From positions 488,932-552,931 of the forward strand of contig CAJHNH020008112.1 of the NCBI GenBank assembly GCA_905116865.2: 64,000 bases of DNA, given 5' to 3'. This stretch comes from Candidula unifasciata. Taxonomy: Eukaryota; Mollusca; Gastropoda; Stylommatophora; Geomitridae. A program made the translations under genes and the position numbers. This document shows positions 53,620-64,000 of the stretch, in pieces (position 1 is the first letter of the stretch; every line of letters starts with the position of its first letter). The notes beneath the pieces are model-generated. The model saw nothing but the letters and a program-made list of their open reading frames with translations, did no database searches and was not told the origin of the DNA.

Positions 53620-54040
53620 CTTCTTCTGCCTCACATTCACCGGCTGTACACTCGGGCGTAATCTTTGATTTGTTCTTCTACCTCACATTCACCGGCTGTA
53701 CACTCGGGCGTAATCTTTGATTCCTTCTTCTCCCTCACATTCACCGGCTGTACACTCGGGCGTAATCTTTGATTCCTTCTTCTCCCTCACATTCACCGGC
53801 TGTACACTCGGGCGTAATCTTTGATTTGTTCTTCTACCTCTGGACTCTAGTCATGTTTGAAAGAAGAAAAAAAATTTAGCATTGCGTGCACATCCGCTTT
53901 ACGGAACCGACTTATTTGCATGCCGATTGTTGGTTCCTGACCGCTCAGGCAGATGCACTCCGACTTCAAAGGAAGCCTAAATTAGTCAAAATCCTTACTG
54001 GGGAGGCGGTGAGCCTATTCTTGTTTTCTATTTCAACTCT
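53620..54040 (-). mobile_element. repeat family E with its 3' end tandemly amplified
   Basis: Four units of 52 bp starting at 53631, 53683, 53735 and 53787 (TCACATTCACCGGCTGTACA then CTCGGGCGTAATCTTTGATT and CTTCTTCT) precede the rest of family E (GCGTGCACATCCGCTTTACG, GCACTCCGACTTCAAAGGAA, CTGGGGAGGCGGTGAGCCTA). The unit is the GCGTTCACCGGCTGTAAACT plus TTCTTC tail region. Confidence 0.85.
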
Positions 54041-54094
54041 TACAAGATTATATTGTCAGCACTCGTAAAGACAACACTGAGTTTTAACAGTTTG

Positions 54095-54131
54095 TTCCTC
54101 TCTCTCTCCCTCTCTCTCTCCCTCTCTCTCT

Positions 54132-54185
<54 letters not shown>
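54095..54185. repeat. (CT)n microsatellite
   Basis: Imperfect then pure CT repeats. Confidence 0.97.
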
Positions 54186-54186
<1 letters not shown>

Positions 54187-54204
54187 CCCACCCCTTTGTT
54201 GTTG

Positions 54205-54375
54205 TACCCCAAAAGGACATCAAACAGGACATAAACTCCCGGTGACACAAGGTGCCACCATGCGGACGAGGATCACCCGTGGAGAAGTCCTAGAAACACC
54301 TTTCAGCCGTTAAGCCATATTTTTGGTCCGGCTTTTTTTTAGGGGCCCCGGCCAAAGCCAGGGTGGGGCTTCAAA
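54205..54375 (-). repeat. repeat family F, single inverted copy
   Basis: GGTGCCACCATGCGGACGAG, GATCACCCGTGGAGAAGTCC and AAAGCCAGGGTGGGGCTTCA are reverse complements of the family F blocks at 46405-47020. Confidence 0.8.
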
Positions 54376-54879
54376 AAACGAAAAATTGCATCCCACATGG
54401 GGACGACTAACTGTATTAACAGGCAGTTCCCTCGTCCAAACCGTATCTCTACATATTGGGCCTTGACTAAAAATTCATTTAACAAATTACTGTTTAAAAA
54501 CATTTATTTTCTTAAAGTTACTGTAATTCTGAGACAGATCCAGCCCTGGTTATAGATATTTTAAAGTACTGGGCGGAGCCATTGGACAACTATATTACTG
54601 CTCCCCGGACATCCACTAAAAGAAGGGACAGCGTCCGGATTAATCCTGGGTTTGGAGTTGATTTCCAGGCGCGGCTACTCCGTCTCATTAAATGCGATTG
54701 CAGTTAAGTCCCTTGTCATATGAATAATGGCTGCCCGAATCTCGTCAAAAAGTACGTCTAGACTGGCTGGCAAATACGTGGAGGTTTCTATTTTTTATAG
54801 CTGACCTCCATTATTTTCTGTCGCCGTTTTAATCTTTTCGTTTTTATTCTTGTGTGTGTATGATGGCGCGTGTGCGGTT
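54376..54879. other. sequence with nothing recognised
   Basis: No identified repeat or exon. Confidence 0.4.
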
Positions 54880-55360
54880 TTCGTGTGAGCCGGCTTGTGC
54901 AGAAGTTTATTGGCATGTACCATTTGCTACTTCCGGTCAAAATGGACGTTAGGCAGCGGCACTGTTCGAAACAGAGGCAAATTTTGTTGCTTCTGCCAGA
55001 CGCTGGCCGATGCGTTTTTGCTCCATTTGTAGACTGGATATAGTTTCGTCGCCCAGCTTCTGAGTTGAATGCATGGCGTGACCCTGTGAGCTGCGGATTG
55101 CATTTGGAATGTTTTTTCGACTGTGACCAACGTGTTGGTGTGAATTGTAGATTCAGAAAATGGCGCGATACCTGTTATCGCAATGTTGGTGGTTCCCGCA
55201 TGTGATTAAAATTGATCGCGTGGGCAACTGCTGATCTGTTGGCGACTTCTGCTACCATCAATCATGAACTGCAATTCTAATACTGTGATAAACATTGTGT
55301 GTTTTTCATTGGCACAGGAGCGGAGCAAAGACTGGGTGACCCGTTTGCTATGAAGCTGAA
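54880..55360. repeat. diverged interspersed repeat, copy 2 (family I)
   Basis: Partner of 40640-41330; blocks listed there. This copy has GGCGTGACCCTGTGAGCTGC and CAACTGCTGATCTGTTGGCG. Confidence 0.6.
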
Positions 55361-55484
55361 ACTAAGACTACCAGACTGAAAGATGTATTTTTGTCAAACA
55401 CATGCCCTCTACACAATAAAGGTTGGCTAAAGTGTACTCACTGATTACTGTGTTATTCCCCGCCCTAATGTAGGATGCACATTG

Positions 55485-55660
55485 TTTATTTTACAGCCCT
55501 TACCCCAGCTGTTGTTGGGGGCCCTAACGTACCCTAACGGTTGAACGGGGCTTCTGCAACTTGTGGCTGTGTGATCCTCACCCGATTGGTGGCACTTTAG
55601 GTCACCGAGTGTTGGTCGCGCTCGTTGTACAGTCCTGGCGGGTGGGACGTCAAACACAAA
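55485..55660 (+). repeat. repeat family F, diverged copy
   Basis: CTTACCCCAGCTGTTGTTGG, GGGGCTTCTGCAACTTGTGG, TGATCCTCACCCGATTGGTG and GGTCACCGAGTGTTGGTCGC follow the family F order. Confidence 0.7.
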
Positions 55661-55818
55661 ATGGCAATATTAGGGATGAGGCATCAGTCTCTTTCACATC
55701 ACGATTCTTGTCCCAGTCGACGAAAATTTTTAGTTTTTCTTCAAGTTGTCGGCATATGAAATCAAACCCTCGTACTCGAGGATCACGAAATTATTTAACG
55801 CATTCACTAACCACTAAG

Positions 55819-56076
55819 GGAGTCGCTGTGGCGTAGCTGGCTAGACGCTCGGATCGGAAGGTCCTGGGTTCGCTCCCTGGCGGAGCCAGACTTTTTTTTT
55901 AGAAAATGACCGTGACTCCCAGGTCGACCCAGCCTTGAGTGGGTACCGGGTGCAGTCCCGGGAAGTAAATGCGACCGGCGTGATGCTGACCACATCACCC
56001 ATCTTGTGCCGATTGGTCTATAAAAATATACGTCTATCCCTATACGCCTAAAGGGTGGAAAATGGATCTTTACTTT
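55819..56076 (+). mobile_element. SINE family A, full length (~258 bp), 12-bp TSD
   Basis: GGAGTCGCTGTGGCGTAGCT then GGCTAGACGCTCG, B box GTCCTGGGTTCGCTCCC. The body ends GCCTAAAGGGTGGAAAATGG then ATCTTTACTTT. Perfect duplication CTAACCACTAAG at 55807-55818 and 56077-56088. Good reference copy for the family. Confidence 0.93.
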
Positions 56077-56339
56077 CTAACCACTAAGACAAAGGTAAAG
56101 GTGTTCACGTGCGAGCACGCTGGGAAGTTGCCCAGGAACACCACAAGCATACGGACCCCATCAGGCTAAGCGATGCACAAATCAGAATTGAACATTTAAT
56201 CCTGTTAGCGGTCGAGCAGTCAGGGCCACGCGGCACTGCTGGCAAAGGTGTAGAGAAGCATCATCACCCGTGTTGACGATGAGTATTTAACATGGATGAC
56301 TGACTAACAATAATACCAATGCAGCTATTTTCGATAGTT

Positions 56340-56590
56340 AAAGTTGATTTCGTGCATTTCACAGAATGTTGTAGAACGGACCCAATTATTTTTGTAAGGG
56401 GGTGGGAGGGGGGGGGGGTATTTGTGACTATACTAGGCCATTTTACGTTCAGTAATTTGCCGCTGATTTCTGCATGACCGGTTATCACTGTCGAAACCAA
56501 CGCAAGATGGTCTGCTGTCAAATCGCCTGCAGCTGGGATCGAACCCGGTACATCGGCATTACGAAGCGTGTTCGCAACGCCCAAGCCACA
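56340..56590 (-). mobile_element. SINE family B, diverged
   Basis: Minus: TGTGGCTTGGGCGTTGCGAA, B box ACCGGGTTCGATCCCAGC, then CGTTGGTTTCGACAGTGATA. An internal G-rich run (56399-56418) replaces part of the usual sequence. Confidence 0.8.
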
Positions 56591-56639
56591 TATGTTAAAT
56601 TCATTGAGACAAGGGACGAATGAACCAGCTGCCACATAC

Positions 56640-56801
56640 ACGTACAGACAGACACAGACAGAACGACAGACAGAGAAACACAGAAAGGCACAGAGAGAAA
56701 GTTAGAGAGAGACAGAGATATAGGAAGAGACAGATATAGAGAGAGAAACAGATATATAGAGAAAGAAAGAGAGACAGAGAGAGACAGATATATAGAGAAA
56801 G

Positions 56802-56844
<43 letters not shown>

Positions 56845-56852
56845 GAGAGAGT

Positions 56853-56907
<55 letters not shown>

Positions 56908-56908
56908 C
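56640..56908. repeat. (GA)n and GACA/GATA purine-rich tract
   Basis: ACAGACAGA-type repeats grade into (GA)n with AT interruptions, then pure (GA)n. Confidence 0.95.
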
Positions 56909-57245
56909 CATTCAATTACCGACCGGCTGGGATATCCTAAGACTCATTCCATTAATGGCCCTCTACAATTCCGTCTAGTAACTTCCAGTCCCTCCACAAA
57001 ACCATTACTGGTCACATAAAGTGGTACCGGCGAACGGGAACACCGATTTTCTGGAACATTCCTTCTCCCAAACTGAATTATAAAAGTGCCGGGGCTCTTG
57101 ACAATAACCGTCTCGGACAATGGCGACCTAATGGACAATGACGAATTCTGATTAAGTATGAGATGCCGGAATCAGCGAGACTTGGGGATCTGAGGCTCTG
57201 GTTCAAGTGGGTACAAGTGAAATACACAACCCGCTAGTCTTCTTC
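56909..57245. other. sequence with nothing recognised
   Basis: Complex DNA; the minus frame 57138-56944 is unidentified. Confidence 0.4.
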
Positions 57246-57249
57246 TTCG

Positions 57250-57570
57250 GAAAGTTACCGCCGTGTGGCGTTGGTAGTCATGTCTGCCAACAATCTTCTG
57301 CGTCGTGTACTTTCAATTATCACTGACAGATGATCTTCCATGCCCTGATGTTAAACTGCCCAGTATCTTTTCTCTCGGTCTCCCTTTGCCTCTTTTCCCC
57401 TCCGACTTTCCCACCGCCATGATGTACTCCAGTTTTCTCCTTCTCATTACATGACCAAAGAATGTAAGTTGTCTCTTTCTGATGTGGGCAATCAGTTCTC
57501 TTCGTGAGTCAGTCTTTTTTCCAGATACAGCCATTATTTTTATCTGTCCAGGGTATTCTCAACATTTGTG
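57250..57570 (-). mobile_element. LINE ORF2 C-terminal fragment with GAAGAAGAAG tail
   Basis: Minus: RKRQLTFFGHVMRRRKLEYI then GKSEGKRGKGRPREKILGSL. The 3' end is at left, ACTTTCCGAAGAAGAAGACT. This tail matches that of family E. It lies next to a family E copy. Confidence 0.85.
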
Positions 57571-57587
57571 TATCGGGCATATTACTT

Positions 57588-57772
57588 TTGCTCTTCTTCT
57601 TCGCGTTCACCGGTTGTAAACTCCGAAAGACAGTCCTGGCTGGTCGTCCACCTCTGGACTTTAGTCTTGTTCCAGAACCTGACTGTTGAGTGCAAATCCG
57701 TTTTACACGTTTGGCTTATTATATCTCAGTTTCTTTTAGCTGGTTCCACTAATTGGCCCCGGAAAATGCAGA
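57588..57772 (-). mobile_element. repeat family E, 3' part
   Basis: TTCTTCTTCGCGTTCACCGG, GGCTGGTCGTCCACCTCTGG, GTGCAAATCCGTTTTACACG. The 5' half is missing. Confidence 0.8.
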
Positions 57773-58535
57773 TGGGCTGCCCAAAATTATGCCTAATCAT
57801 GTAATGGGATCGGAAAGGTAGTTCTTTTCTTCCAGGATTGCAGATTGAAGGATGAGAGTAAAACAGGTACCATTCCCGGAAATCCCGCTCAACTTCACAA
57901 AAACAGTTACCAAAAACCAAACAGAGAAATGTAATGAATGTTACTGCAACGTTTCGTCTATCATAAACAACTCTCCGGCCATGTATATAAGATTTTCTCA
58001 CCTATACGCAGCTTCAAATGTCACATTAGCTGAAGACTGCCTTTGTGACACTGGATTTGACAAACTAACAGCTATCAACATTTGTTTCGTTTCTGTGTCT
58101 GGTTAGCTGTCAGGTGGTTTGCAAAACCATTTCCCCCTGTTTTGGGTGGACCGCGAAACATTTTAATTGTTTTTAGTGGGCTGCGGATGTAAACAGGCTG
58201 AGGAACACTGGATAGGATATGCAACCAACTTTAACTATAAAGAGCCGCTAACAGATCCGGCAGACGACACACTCAGGAGACACACTCTTAAGTTTGTTAT
58301 CTTTTCTTGTCAGAACAAATATGGCGCAGCACTTGAAAAGTACTTACTGGCGTACAACACACTTTAAGATGATGGGTACTGTATGTAGCCGTGTCAAGTG
58401 TTTTTTTTTTTTTTAAATACATTTATTATAACCGTATTTACTTCGCTACAGTGAGTGCGTTTTTTGTTCTTATGGGGGAAAAGGTGCCAGTACTCACCAT
58501 AAAGTATCTATAAAATAGGTGTCGGTACTTTCCAC
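57773..58535. other. mostly unrecognised, with possible hAT end
   Basis: 58100-58215 has GGTTTGCAAAACC ... GTGGGCTGCGGATGTAAACA then GGCTGAGGAACACTGG, which resembles a hAT MITE right half. The rest shows nothing. Confidence 0.4.
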
Positions 58536-58539
58536 ATGC

Positions 58540-58790
58540 AGCCACCGCTGTGTAGATGCTATATGCACACCTGCGTTTCGGAGGGTCGCTGGTTCGGGTC
58601 TTGATGTAGTCGGATTATTTGTAAATTATTGTGGCTCCTAAGTCGACCCAGCCGTAAATGGGTACCAAGTAAAATCATGGGAGGAAAAGGCGGTCGGTGT
58701 GATACTGACTAAATCACCCAACGAGTGCCGACTGGTCTAGGTCAAGCCCTATATGCCCAATACGCATGAGGGCGTAAGTAGTTACTGTAC
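58540..58790 (+). mobile_element. SINE family A, diverged
   Basis: CCACCGCTGTGTAGATGCTA, B box GTCGCTGGTTCGGGTCTTG, AAGTCGACCCAGCCGTAAAT, GGTGTGATACTGACTAAATC, GAGTGCCGACTGGTCTA. Confidence 0.75.
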
Positions 58791-58899
58791 TCCCAACAAA
58801 GGGTCTATTTTACTACACCGCGTTAGCCAATTTATTTCTGCAGAAAGGGTAGACGTTGCACAAAGACGAACTCCGCAGCTTTCACGACTACACCCTGAG

Positions 58900-59015
58900 A
58901 TCTCAGTAAACACCACTAGTGGTCTTAAAAAAGCGTCGGTGAAACAAACCCACGACTTTCAGAGCTCGAAGCCAACGGCCTGATCACTTCACCACAGAGA
59001 CCACCACTCGGTGAG
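58900..59015 (-). mobile_element. possible tRNA-headed SINE fragment
   Basis: Minus strand: GGTGGTCTCTGTGGTGAAGT then GATCAGGCC, and B-box-like AAGTCGTGGGTTTGTTTC. Weak. Confidence 0.4.
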
Positions 59016-59349
59016 GATACGAACACATGACCACGCGATAGACAGGCAAGCCAGCTAGATTACTATTTCGGCTCACAGTAAGCTGGGATAGAAAGTATTA
59101 TGGGCTAAACTGACGCCTTGGTTACGTGATCAAAGCAAGATCAAACACAACAAGCAGACAGAATCAATATGTCTGTCTGTACAGACATCAGACGTTTCGA
59201 TCTACAGGGTTCTGGTCAATAAGCCCCAGGCAGACATCCACACACACCTATAACTTAAGTAACAGCAGTGCAGTAACGAAGGGGCCGGGACCGCTCCGGG
59301 TGTCATCACTGAGCGGGCTGACTAACTGGCAAAATTATGTTTTATGATC

Positions 59350-59655
59350 TTTTACGTCTTGTTAATCCGGCTGTAAACTCCGGCGGAAAGGTCTTGTTGT
59401 TCGTCCACGTCTGCATTCTAGTCCTGTTCTAGAACCTGCGTCTTGCGCGCACATCCGTTTTACAGATGTGACTCATGTGTATGTAGACGGTTGTTGGTTG
59501 CTTGCCTCTCAGGCAGATGCACTCCAACTTCGAAGGAGCCCCCCCCCCCCTTTTTCCCTATTTAGAATACTCTTAGGACATGCTTGCTGGGGAGGCAGTG
59601 GATGTACTCTTGTTTTCCCTCACAATGGGGACGCCGAAACCCACACGGGGATTTC
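59350..59655 (-). mobile_element. repeat family E, near full length
   Basis: TCCGGCTGTAAACTCCGGCG, GTTGTTCGTCCACGTCTGCA, GCGCGCACATCCGTTTTACA, CTCAGGCAGATGCACTCCAA, GGACATGCTTGCTGGGGAGG and CCGAAACCCACACGGGG. The (GAA)n tail is reduced. Confidence 0.85.
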
Positions 59656-59764
59656 AAATAAGAAAAAAAAAACTATACGTGGGGATGGGAAAGGGGGTGA
59701 CAGGAAGTGTTCCGCACCGGGAACCATCTAGCCTGGCTGAAACACTAAGCAAAAGACGGATTTT

Positions 59765-59935
59765 CAAATAACTGACCCATACGGTATATGATGCCACACT
59801 CCTTTGTTTACAGACCAATAGTCACCCCCTGGGTGGGGGGGGGGCGTTGCCAACCTGCCGCCTTTGCTTCATATAATATTACTTAGTACCCATTTAAGCT
59901 GGGTCGATCTGCTAGGATCGATCCATCGGGTTGTC
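59765..59935 (-). mobile_element. SINE family A body, diverged
   Basis: TTTACAGACCAATAGTCACC, CCAACCTGCCGCCTTTGCTT and ACCCATTTAAGCTGGGTCGA. The head is lost. Confidence 0.55.
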
Positions 59936-60114
59936 CTTTCCGGGTTGCTATGTAAGGTTTACCATTCATGCCTGATATTTTTTATGTCCTTAAAATCTCA
60001 AGTTGGATGACAAAACAACAAGACAGGTCCCAGACACCCAGTTCAACCTACAATTAAGTTGCACTGAGGGCATCCGTAGCCACTTCACCCGCTTGTTGTC
60101 ACCGATAGTCTCAC

Positions 60115-60690
60115 GTGGGTAAAGGCAAAGAAAATGATAATGAAGAATCATCATCATCATCATCATGGGTAAAGGCAAAGAGAACGAAAATGAAGAAGTA
60201 TCATCACCATCATGGGTAAAGGCAAAGAAAAGGAAAATGAAGAAGTATGATAACCATCAAGGGTAAAGGCAAAGGAAAATGAAGAAGTATCATCACCATC
60301 ATGGGTAAAGGCAAAGAAAAGGAAAATGAAGAAGTATCATCACCATCAAGGGTAAAGGCAAAGCAAAGGAAAATGAAGAAGTATCATCACCATCATGGGT
60401 AAAGGCAAAGAAAAGGAAAACGAAGAAGTATCATCACCATCATGGGTGAAGGCAAAGGAAAGGAAAATGAAGAAGTATCATCATCATCATGGGTGAAGGC
60501 AAAGAAAAGGAAAACGAAGAAGTATCATCGTGGGTAAAGGCAAAGAAAAGGAAAACGAAGAAGTATCATCTTCATTAAGGGTGAAGGCAAAGAAGGGGAA
60601 AATGAAGAAGTATTATCATCATCATAGGTAAAGGCAAAGAAAACGAAAAAGAAGAAGTATCATCATCATCATACCTTGCCTCACGTCGAC
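60115..60690. repeat. ~46-bp minisatellite, ~12 copies
   Basis: Unit GGGTAAAGGCAAAGAAAAGG then AAAATGAAGAAGTATCATCA and CCATCAT, with variable CAT numbers inside units. Confidence 0.95.
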
Positions 60691-60694
60691 GACG

Positions 60695-60900
60695 CTCATA
60701 GACAGGTAAGTAAAATATATAGTGCCAGGTACTGTCCTGGGACGTAAAACTTGTCGGCTTCATCACTCACCGAGTAGGGATGGGTCTATACAAATATTAA
60801 GCCCGTCTCTCTAGCGAAGTTGGCTAAACCGGATTTCGCGGTGAGCGGGTGACGAACTCCTTGTGGTCCGGGTTCACTCCCGGGGGTGGGCAGAAAAGCC
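60695..60900 (+). mobile_element. SINE A 3' fragment followed by another tRNA-like head
   Basis: 60720-60800: TGCCAGGTACTGTCCTGGGA, CGGCTTCATCACTCACCGAG, GGTCTATACAAATATTAAGC. 60808-60890: GCGAAGTTGGCTAAACCGGA with B box GTCCGGGTTCACTCCCGG. Confidence 0.55.
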
Positions 60901-60943
60901 ACATTTCTCCCAGATTTACGGTATTTAAAATGGAATCAAGGCC

Positions 60944-60982
60944 GAAAGGTTGCGATATCCATAATACCGAGCCTAAGGGTTA
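60944..60982. mobile_element. piggyBac-like end fragment
   Basis: GCGATATCCATAATACCGAG then CCTAAGGGTTAA ends in a TTAA and matches inverted 43108-43134. Confidence 0.45.
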
Positions 60983-61096
60983 ACAACTCATGGCTTCTGG
61001 ATACTAAAACAAACATACAAATATTAAATCTGGCATGCATGTCCGATGTGCCGATGGCGTTAATAGGGTCCTTTACTTTTCTTTTTTTTTCTTCTT

Positions 61097-61132
<36 letters not shown>

Positions 61133-62015
61133 AAAACGCTACATACCAATCGTCCTGCTTCTATTGTAACTCTATCCCCTAGCATTCATGAACCTATCCA
61201 TCAATCCATCTCTTATCTAGTCAATCAATCCTGTATCCAGTCAGTCAATCATTTATCCAGTCAATCATTCGACTGATGAATACTTCCACTTTCTCTAGTA
61301 AAGCTGTTAACGAACACCCATTTACTTATTTATATAATTACCAAAGAGACAATGTACTGTTTGGCACTCACAGAAAGAAGTAGAAAGACAGAAAGACACA
61401 CTAGACAACATACAAATCGAAAGCTATAGTTACGGTTACCGTGCCAGGAATCGAACCTGTTTATTTATGTGTGCCATTTACTTATTTAACCGCCAGTTGT
61501 TGCAATGAAAAGGAAAACCAGGTCTGTGGTTGTTCGCCTATGCCCCATCCGGATCGGTTCTGGTCATATCACATAAACAGTAGAAGTTCATCAGAACTGC
61601 ATGATTTATGAGTCTTTAGCCAGTCTCGGCGTCCGGAGAGCCTATCCACAGGGGAGATCTGAATCCTGTGGCTTTTGTTATCGGCTGTTTCGGTTATCGT
61701 TCTGTTATTGTGACTGTTCGTGTGTGTTGAGTCGACAACTTGTGGCAGGGATATGCCTTTTTAATGAAGCTGCTGGTACTTTTGTTGCCGATAAGGGGCA
61801 GAGAGAAAGACCGAGTAAGAGAGAGAAGAAGAAGGGAAAAGGAGGAGGAGGAGGAAATAAAGAAGACGTAGCAACAGCAGCAAAAGTAGTAATAGTGGTG
61901 GTGGTGGGGTCAGTGGTAGATTTGGTAGCAGCAGTAGCTGTGGTGGTGGATGGGGTAGCAGTAGTAGCAGTTAAAGGGTCCCTTCCCATGCATACTGGGT
62001 TGATAGGTAGTTTGT
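60983..62015. other. sequence with short repeats
   Basis: (GT)n at 61100-61130, CAATC-type repeats at 61200-61270, GGA/GTG-rich at 61830-61975. No gene recognised. Confidence 0.45.
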
Positions 62016-62024
62016 TGCGTTTCC

Positions 62025-62245
62025 TTTGGAGGACGTTGCAGAACCAACCCCAGCATTTTTTAGCTGTTGTGGTTTTTCTAGGCAAATTTACGTTCAGTAG
62101 TTTGCCACTGCTTTCTGGACGATCGACTTCTAGATACCACTGTCGAAACCAAAACAAGGCGCAAGGCCCGCAGCTGGGATCGAAACCGGCACTCCGGCAT
62201 TACGAAGCGCGTTTGCAACGCCGAAGCCACAGACGCCGACGGGTT
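62025..62245 (-). mobile_element. SINE family B, near full length
   Basis: Minus: GTCGGCGTCTGTGGCTTCGG, B box GCCGGTTTCGATCCCAGC, GTCGATCGTCCAGAAAGCAG, and end TGGTTCTGCAACGTCCTCCA. Confidence 0.88.
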
Positions 62246-62251
62246 TAAAGT

Positions 62252-62447
62252 GCTAGATCTACATTTTATATACCAGACGGTAAACATCACGCCGGCAGCC
62301 TTTACCTCAAAGGACTTTACGTTATACCCATTTGAGGCTAGGTCGACCTAGCAGCCAAAGTCATGTTCGAAAAGTACAGCTCCACTCGGATTTGAACCCA
62401 GGACCTTTGGGTTTCCAGGCAGGTGTCTAGCAGCTACAATGAAGGCA
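62252..62447 (-). mobile_element. SINE family A, diverged
   Basis: ACATTTTATATACCAGACGG, AACATCACGCCGGCAGCCTT, ATTTGAGGCTAGGTCGACCT, B-box-like (minus) CCTGGGTTCAAATCCGAG. It abuts the family B copy head to tail. Confidence 0.7.
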
Positions 62448-62549
62448 AAGGTATGTTGTATGAGGAGGTGGAAAAGATAACCAATACAGCTTAGGGTGTT
62501 AGGATGGATGTGTGTATGTACGTGTGTATGAGTGAGTGAGTGATAGTAC

Positions 62550-62571
62550 TTGTGAGGGAGAGAGGGAGAGA

Positions 62572-62659
<88 letters not shown>

Positions 62660-62660
62660 G
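62550..62660. repeat. (GA)n microsatellite
   Basis: About 45 GA units with a few GGGA interruptions at the left. Confidence 0.98.
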
Positions 62661-62724
62661 CGTTAGTGCAGATATAAAAATTTTCTGTGTGAATGCAGGT
62701 TTGAGTAAATAAGGAAAATTCTCT

Positions 62725-62850
62725 CCCCCCCCCCCCCTTCCATCCACCCATCTATCCATTCATCCATCCATCCACCCATCTATCCATCCACCCATCTATC
62801 CATTCATCCATCCACCCACCCATCTCTACATTCATCCATCCAAATATATA
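62725..62850. repeat. poly-C and (CATC/CACC)n repeat
   Basis: Poly-C run, then CCATCCACCCATCTATCCAT-type tetranucleotide repeats. Confidence 0.9.
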
Positions 62851-62859
62851 CCTATCCCC

Positions 62860-63515
62860 TTCCCTTGTTTGTGTGTCTGCGAGTGTGTGTGGACAGACTT
62901 CTACCAGAAGGCGGATAGGGGAAAGAAAAGCTCACATTAGAGACAGAGATATACTTGGTAAGGAGTTGGGACAGTTTCAGACAAGGATGGACAAACAATG
63001 TGAGAGGCAGATTTCAAAAGGTATACTGAGAGACATAAAACGTGGACAAGATAAAAGATAAGTTTGCGAGAGAGAAAAAAAAGACAACAACAACCTGACT
63101 ATTGTTTTTAAATCTTGATAAGGTAAGAATAGAAAGGAGGAAGAAACCTTTACGGAAAGATAAAGGAAAACACAGTCAGTGAAAGAAGGTACAAAAAAGA
63201 ACAAACACAACAAAATGCGAAGAGAAAGAAATCGGGGGGGGGGGGGGGGGTCAGGCCAAACAGAAACAAAACAAAAAAGACAAAGCACCAAAGACAAAAA
63301 GCAGTAGAATAAGAGGAAATTACTAAAGTGAAGCATACATTAAAACTGTACACAGAAAACTGAGAGACAACTAGAAATAAGGACACAGAAAAGAAAAGCG
63401 AGGTAGATTTTTTAATTTTTAAACAGTGAGATGAAAGAGGAGTTTAAATTAGTTCAAAGGCAAGAAGATCGTCTTCACTACACAGGGGTCTGTTGAAAAT
63501 GCCTCAGTCTCTCTA
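62860..63515. other. sequence with nothing recognised
   Basis: Purine-rich complex DNA with poly-G at about 63235-63250. Confidence 0.45.
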
Positions 63516-63522
63516 AGCAGTG

Positions 63523-63636
<114 letters not shown>

Positions 63637-63639
63637 AAC

Positions 63640-63780
63640 TGCATACTTTCAGCAACCACTTCAATGGATCTCAATGGACCTTGGAATCAATTTGCACTGG
63701 GAAATTAAAGGATGGAGTCCAAAATCGAACTCACAACCTTCAGAGGACTAAATAGTGTGACCACTTTGTCACGGAACTTC
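63640..63780 (-). mobile_element. tRNA-like SINE head (family C type)
   Basis: Minus: GTTCCGTGACAAAGTGGTCA (A box TGACAAAGTGGTC) ... AGGTTGTGAGTTCGATTTTG (B box). Confidence 0.6.

Positions 63781-64000
<220 letters not shown>

Overview
This is a eukaryotic, intron-scale genomic window, most likely from a lophotrochozoan and probably a gastropod mollusc. The case for an animal is three spliced muscleblind exons separated by introns of 12 to 15 kb. The case for a mollusc-like genome is softer: abundant tRNA-headed SINEs, APE-type LINE fragments, piggyBac-like and hAT-like MITEs, and long simple repeats. I see no bacterial gene, operon, rRNA or CRISPR array.

The only host gene I can support is a muscleblind homologue (mbl; MBNL1-3 in vertebrates) on the minus strand. 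Three consecutive phase-0 internal exons lie at 34512-34664, 19880-19984 and 7468-7656. Joined, they encode 149 residues: the second half of CCCH zinc finger 2, the conserved helix after it, a Pro/Ala-rich linker, and the stretch that leads into zinc finger 3. Each exon has a GT donor, an AG acceptor and a pyrimidine tract. The zinc finger 1 exon (upstream, beyond 34664) and the finger 3/4 exon (downstream, below 7468) were not found and probably lie outside the window.

Layout, left to right. 1-7467: intron with a 64-bp tandem repeat, SINEs, an RNase H-bearing LINE fragment, a 55-60-bp minisatellite, and a 351-bp palindromic transposon inserted in a SINE with a 9-bp duplication. 7657-19879: intron with a (TA)n/minisatellite array, a 1158-bp hAT-like element carrying a LINE fragment, a SPIN-like hAT MITE and a piggyBac-like MITE. 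19985-34511: intron with the 5' part of a LINE, a second SPIN-like copy, several SINEs with target-site duplications (TSDs), and a CUG/UUC tract (in gene sense). 34665-64000: upstream intron or 5' flank, very rich in repeats, with an inverted SINE pair, 46-bp and 33-bp minisatellites, a 1.77-kb GAA/TTC array, and many SINE, LINE and dinucleotide tracts.

Almost all long open frames here are by-products of simple repeats. The points that most deserve follow-up are the muscleblind exons with CUG-rich sequence in their own intron, the inverted SINEs flanking those exons, the SPIN-like hAT copies, the hAT element with LINE cargo, the palindromic element nested in a SINE, and the shared GAAGAAGAAG tail that links one SINE-like family to LINE copies.
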